DNA of 64,000 nucleotides, from positions 434,001 through 498,000 of the forward strand of contig JAVXUO010002083.1 of NCBI GenBank assembly GCA_033065855.1, in the 5' to 3' direction. Of this stretch, positions 60,601-64,000 are shown piece by piece. The translations under genes and the position numbers were made by a program. Numbering within the stretch: the first letter of the stretch is position 1; the number at the start of each line of letters is the position of its first letter. The notes under the pieces were generated by a model that worked only from the letters and a program-made list of their open reading frames with translations, did not search any database and was not told the DNA's origin. Source of the DNA: Escallonia rubra. Its lineage: Eukaryota > Streptophyta > Magnoliopsida > Escalloniales > Escalloniaceae.

Positions 60601-63352
60601 CTTGATATATAACGCATGTATAGAAAGCCCATAGTGTATGAATGATCTGGATGGTTTCTTGTGACGTCCCACTCATGTCCCATAACTGTTAAATGTTTTC
60701 TCCTCTTATCCTCTTTTCCCACTTCCCGTCATGAAAAAAAAAAAATCTATAAGGGAGGAAAGACTAGTGTAGTCATGAATGGTCACACTCAATCTTGCAT
60801 CAGCTTGTCCGACAATCTTTTTTTTCAGCTTACCCTCTTTTTTCTCTTCCCTCCACCACAAAAATAAACAAAAGGAAATCTAAGAATATATAGTTAAAGG
60901 AGGAAAAAAATGAGTGTAGTCATGAGTGGTCTCACTGTCCAGCTATCGTTCTCTCTTCACCTCTGTTGCTTTCTTTGATGAGTATTAACTGTAGGATCCT
61001 AGAAGACATTGTTGTTCAGCACATGTGTGGCCAATCTAGGCACAACCAAGAGGTATGAAACATTTTGGGTTGTATGACACATTTTTGGCGCACTCTTGGC
61101 ACATCAGTGGTACCAAATTCGAACACGACTGCCACTGATGGATCAATGTCCTAATCACAGGTACACAATTTTTTTTTTTGAAATAAATTGAGTGTCGACG
61201 CATTGTATGTACACATATACGCGTATGTAACAGGGAAAAATGAAATCTTAGTTCGTTCATTTCACGAAAATGCAACACAACCGCACCGACGCCATTCCGG
61301 ATTGAAATTCTGCACAAGAAAAAAATGCTACTAGACATTTCCCATTGCAACTAGCTAGCTAGCTATAGAGGTCATCACGCAATTTCTAGAGAAATGATGT
61401 ATGAATTTTGCTCTTGGATTCTCTCTTGCGGTAGTTCTGTAAGGCCATAAGGCCATATTTCTTTTGGAAACTTTTACCTTATCAATGCAATTTTTTTATT
61501 ATCAAAAAATAATAATAAAATGAGGTGATTATCTTTATTGTAGTGGGAATGAGCTTGAACACTTGATCCAAACACACATGGTTTTGCCTCTAAATCCACA
61601 TAGTGGAACCTTCTATTCTAGTACTAGTTCCTAATTCTTATATACTCTCCTTTAAAGTTGAGCCAAAGGCATGTTTGGATAGTGGGGAATCACCAAAATT
61701 CCTATTAAAAAAAACACATCGAGGGTAGTGGTAGAATATTGAACCCTGTAAATATTTAGCAGATCAAAAGCATCTTCGGCTGCAAGTTGCTGCCTCTTAA
61801 ACTTTGATCAAATTCCGTACTTTCTATCACTATTAGCTCACCATAATGAGGTAGGTTCAGGGAGGGACAAATGGAATAGGACCTTGCTTTCCTAAAATAA
61901 TAATTAGCAAATGATAATCGCCCACGATCTTGGTGATTCGCGTATAATATTAGGTGCTTAGAGTGGTTCAGAATACTTTAATCCAGAGATTGACAGAGAC
62001 GGCGACGGCTAGTTTGCCCATGCTTCCATGATCAAGGAGAGACGTGAAGGTGAGAACCAAGACATTATCACCAAAAAGACTCTTTACAACTTTCCAAGCA
62101 TCAACTATACGGACCTGTAGTCTTGAGAGAAAGTGAGACCACTTTGCACAAGATCGAAAATGAAAGGCAATAGTGATTGAAAAATGACAGTGGTTGTACT
62201 CCAACAACTTGTAAAGTCACGAAAATGGTCCTAATGATGCGCTAAGTGCAAGCATTCAAAGCGATTGCACATACAAGTCCTTCGTGCAGTTTCTCGATCA
62301 GGCTTGTTTTTCCCCAGCAGAAATGTCTCCGAAACTACGTAAGGCAAACCTCTGTCTCTAATTTCTGACAAACTTCATTGAACCTTTCATGTCCCCATAG
62401 AGGATCATATACACCATACAGTAGCTAGTACATCAGCTTGAATTGCCATGCAATGGGAGGAAGATGTAATTTACGAAGCTGGCAGGGGATGCTTATTAGG
62501 CAGCATAATCTTACCACTCTTTTCATCAAAGATTCTGCTCCTGCAATCACATGCTCTTTAATCTTCATGAAACCTACAAATAACAAAACAAGCATGCTAA
62601 TGAACAGAGAAAGCTGGTTTAGTGTATGGCCTAATTCAGCTTAATGGTAACTTTAAAAAAAAATGAGATGCCAAAATTTAGGTACCTGATGGTAACTGCT
62701 TGGATAATAACACTTTCATGGGTCCCTTTTACATCCACGGTGAAGTGCCCTTTGAGTCATCCAAAATATTATTAAAAAGTGTCACCAATTTGTTTCCATT
62801 TTCCGATTTGACCCACATATCGTCACTAATCACAAGGTGTTGTTGGTTGAAAAAAGTTTGATATGGGTATGGAGTTGGCTAACCTTTTTCTCAGATAACT
62901 CTTTCTGAGATTGACTTTAAGACTAATTTTTCTCATTAGCTTTGCCTTTTCCTCTTCTTCCACAACATTCCCCATCCAAATAATTATATCCCCACGTCAT
63001 AAACTATCTCCCCTCTGTACACTACATCAGATATTCAATGATTATCCATATCCAAATTATCCAACAATGTAAGCACATCCATGATCAGAACTGTACCCAT
63101 ACATGAATAGATGTTATTCTCATGATCACAACTTCTCAACACAACATCTATTGGCTGTTTAGGCGTATCAATAGCCGATAAATACATGTTATTCTCATAA
63201 CTTGCATAGTAACACCTCAAATCATTTACATGCATACATCACACACATCTTCAAGTGCAGTTCCTATAGATGTTTAAGACCTGCTTCCGTAAGCCCTTGA
63301 TACTGTTGCACTTTATGGCTTAATCTGGTCCACTTCTCTAGCCTTCTCCTCC
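57637..63352. other. Gene-poor stretch upstream of the bZIP gene
   Basis: There is a short repeat of about 40 bp (GACCTTAAAAGTGTTATT) at about 58151 and 58197. Similar phrases AGTGTAGTCATGAATGGTC/AGTGTAGTCATGAGTGGTC occur at 60767 and 60913. Several short open frames (for example 60046-60468 on minus) have no recognisable domain and no splice context, so I do not call them. No tRNA or rRNA is seen. Confidence 0.5.
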
Positions 63353-63358
63353 TATAAA
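63353..63358 (+). promoter_or_regulatory. TATA box of the bZIP gene
   Basis: TATAAA (context CTCCTATAAAACCCC) lies about 90 bp before the start codon at 63447. This places the transcript start near 63385, downstream of the ATG at 63374. Confidence 0.65.
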
Positions 63359-63446
63359 ACCCCTCAACTCCTCATGCTGTCCTCTCCTATCCTATCAACA
63401 CTATCTGCAAAAAAGACCTTCGTTTGTCACCTTGATATAGTTAGCC

Positions 63447-64000
63447 ATGCTTCTTCCATCTGAGTTTGCGGGAATCCACTCCCTAGCTCCTGACAGCCCC
63501 TCCACTTTTTCGACTAATTTTGGCTTGATTCAGAACAACGTCTCAGCACTCCACTTCAGCAACTTCATAAACAACATACAAAACTTCCAGTCTTCTATTC
63601 CGGTTCATGAGTTCACTCCACAGTCGTCAAGTTTCAGCAATAACTCGACCTCTGACGAAGCAGAGGAGCATCAACTTAGCATTATCGACGAGAGGAAGCA
63701 AAGGAGAATGATTTCTAACAGAGAATCAGCTCGCAGGTCACGTATGCGGAAACAGAAGCACCTTGATGAGCTCTGGTCACAAGTGGTTCGTCTCAGAACT
63801 GAGAATCATAGCCTGATAAACAAGTTGAATCATGTATCCGAGACTCACGACAGGGTTCTTGAGGAAAATGCACGGCTTAAGGAAGAAGCTTCCAACCTTC
63901 GTCAAATGCTCACTGACGTTCAGCTTGCTAGTACTTACACTGCTTTAAGAGATTTGGAGGATGTTCCTTGCACAACAGCCTATCTCAGGGCTGAAGCTTC
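63447..64000 (+). CDS. bZIP43-like group S transcription factor, runs to the window edge
   Basis: The protein is intronless and starts MLLPSEFAGIHSLAP. The 184 codons seen contain a Ser/Asn-rich N-terminus with SNNSTSDEAEEHQ, then the basic region with N-x7-R as NRESARRSR (about residues 92-100) and RMRKQKHLDELW, followed by a leucine-zipper heptad series (L, V, L, L, L, V, V, L positions, about 107-150) and MLTDVQLAST. The STSDEAEE stretch before the basic region is typical of the bZIP42/43 branch of group S. It should bind ACGT-core DNA as a dimer in the nucleus. No stop codon is reached, so the last residues are outside the window. Confidence 0.9.
   Translation, partial: MLLPSEFAGIHSLAPDSPSTFSTNFGLIQNNVSALHFSNFINNIQNFQSSIPVHEFTPQSSSFSNNSTSDEAEEHQLSIIDERKQRRMISNRESARRSRMRKQKHLDELWSQVVRLRTENHSLINKLNHVSETHDRVLEENARLKEEASNLRQMLTDVQLASTYTALRDLEDVPCTTAYLRAEA

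Noticed and set aside
63374-63463. 29-codon upstream open frame overlapping the bZIP start out of frame
   Set aside because: The TATA box at 63353 places transcript start near 63385, downstream of this ATG, so it is probably not in the mRNA. It also does not resemble the sucrose-control peptide of S1 bZIPs.

Overview
This is a eudicot-type plant nuclear DNA window. It is AT-rich, its genes have GT-AG introns, and it carries a plant heat-shock factor, a group-D MAPKK, a plant bZIP, and CACTA, MULE, LINE and LTR elements. I cannot name the species. All calls come from reading the sequence; no database was searched.

The window is dominated by a large direct segmental duplication. Copy A (about 1557-22660) and copy B (about 32122-45893) lie in the same orientation, roughly 9.5 kb apart. 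Each copy holds, in order: (i) the 3' end of a probable non-LTR retroelement with a short poly-A; (ii) a CACTA (En/Spm) transposon with the same CAA target-site duplication and the same flanks; (iii) a small uncharacterised gene on the minus strand; (iv) on the plus strand, divergent from it, a complete PIG-X-like gene (ER subunit of GPI mannosyltransferase I). In copy A the CACTA element is full length (11.87 kb). It carries a complete eight-exon TNP1-like gene and a tnp2 transposase gene whose C-terminal tail is frameshifted, and a 740-bp Mutator-like element sits in an intron of the TNP1-like gene. In copy B the same element has lost about 7.5 kb, including all of tnp2. Copy B and its downstream flank are bracketed by two 135-bp direct repeats that I read as identical.

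Between the copies lie exon 2 of an HSFA1-type heat-shock factor, with no 5' DNA-binding exon found, and a MKK9-like kinase with an in-frame stop in the kinase domain and a damaged glycine loop. After copy B come GC-rich low-complexity DNA, a decayed minus-strand LINE (47.66-50.84 kb), a long gene-poor stretch, and a small 1.4-kb LTR element. That LTR element sits in one arm of a local duplication whose other arm preserves the empty site. A bZIP43-like gene runs off the right edge.

In functional terms, the expressed content is probably the two PIG-X copies and their divergent partners, plus the bZIP. The HSF and MAPKK look like a fragment and a pseudogene unless sequencing error or a distant exon explains them. 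The rest is transposon-driven structure.
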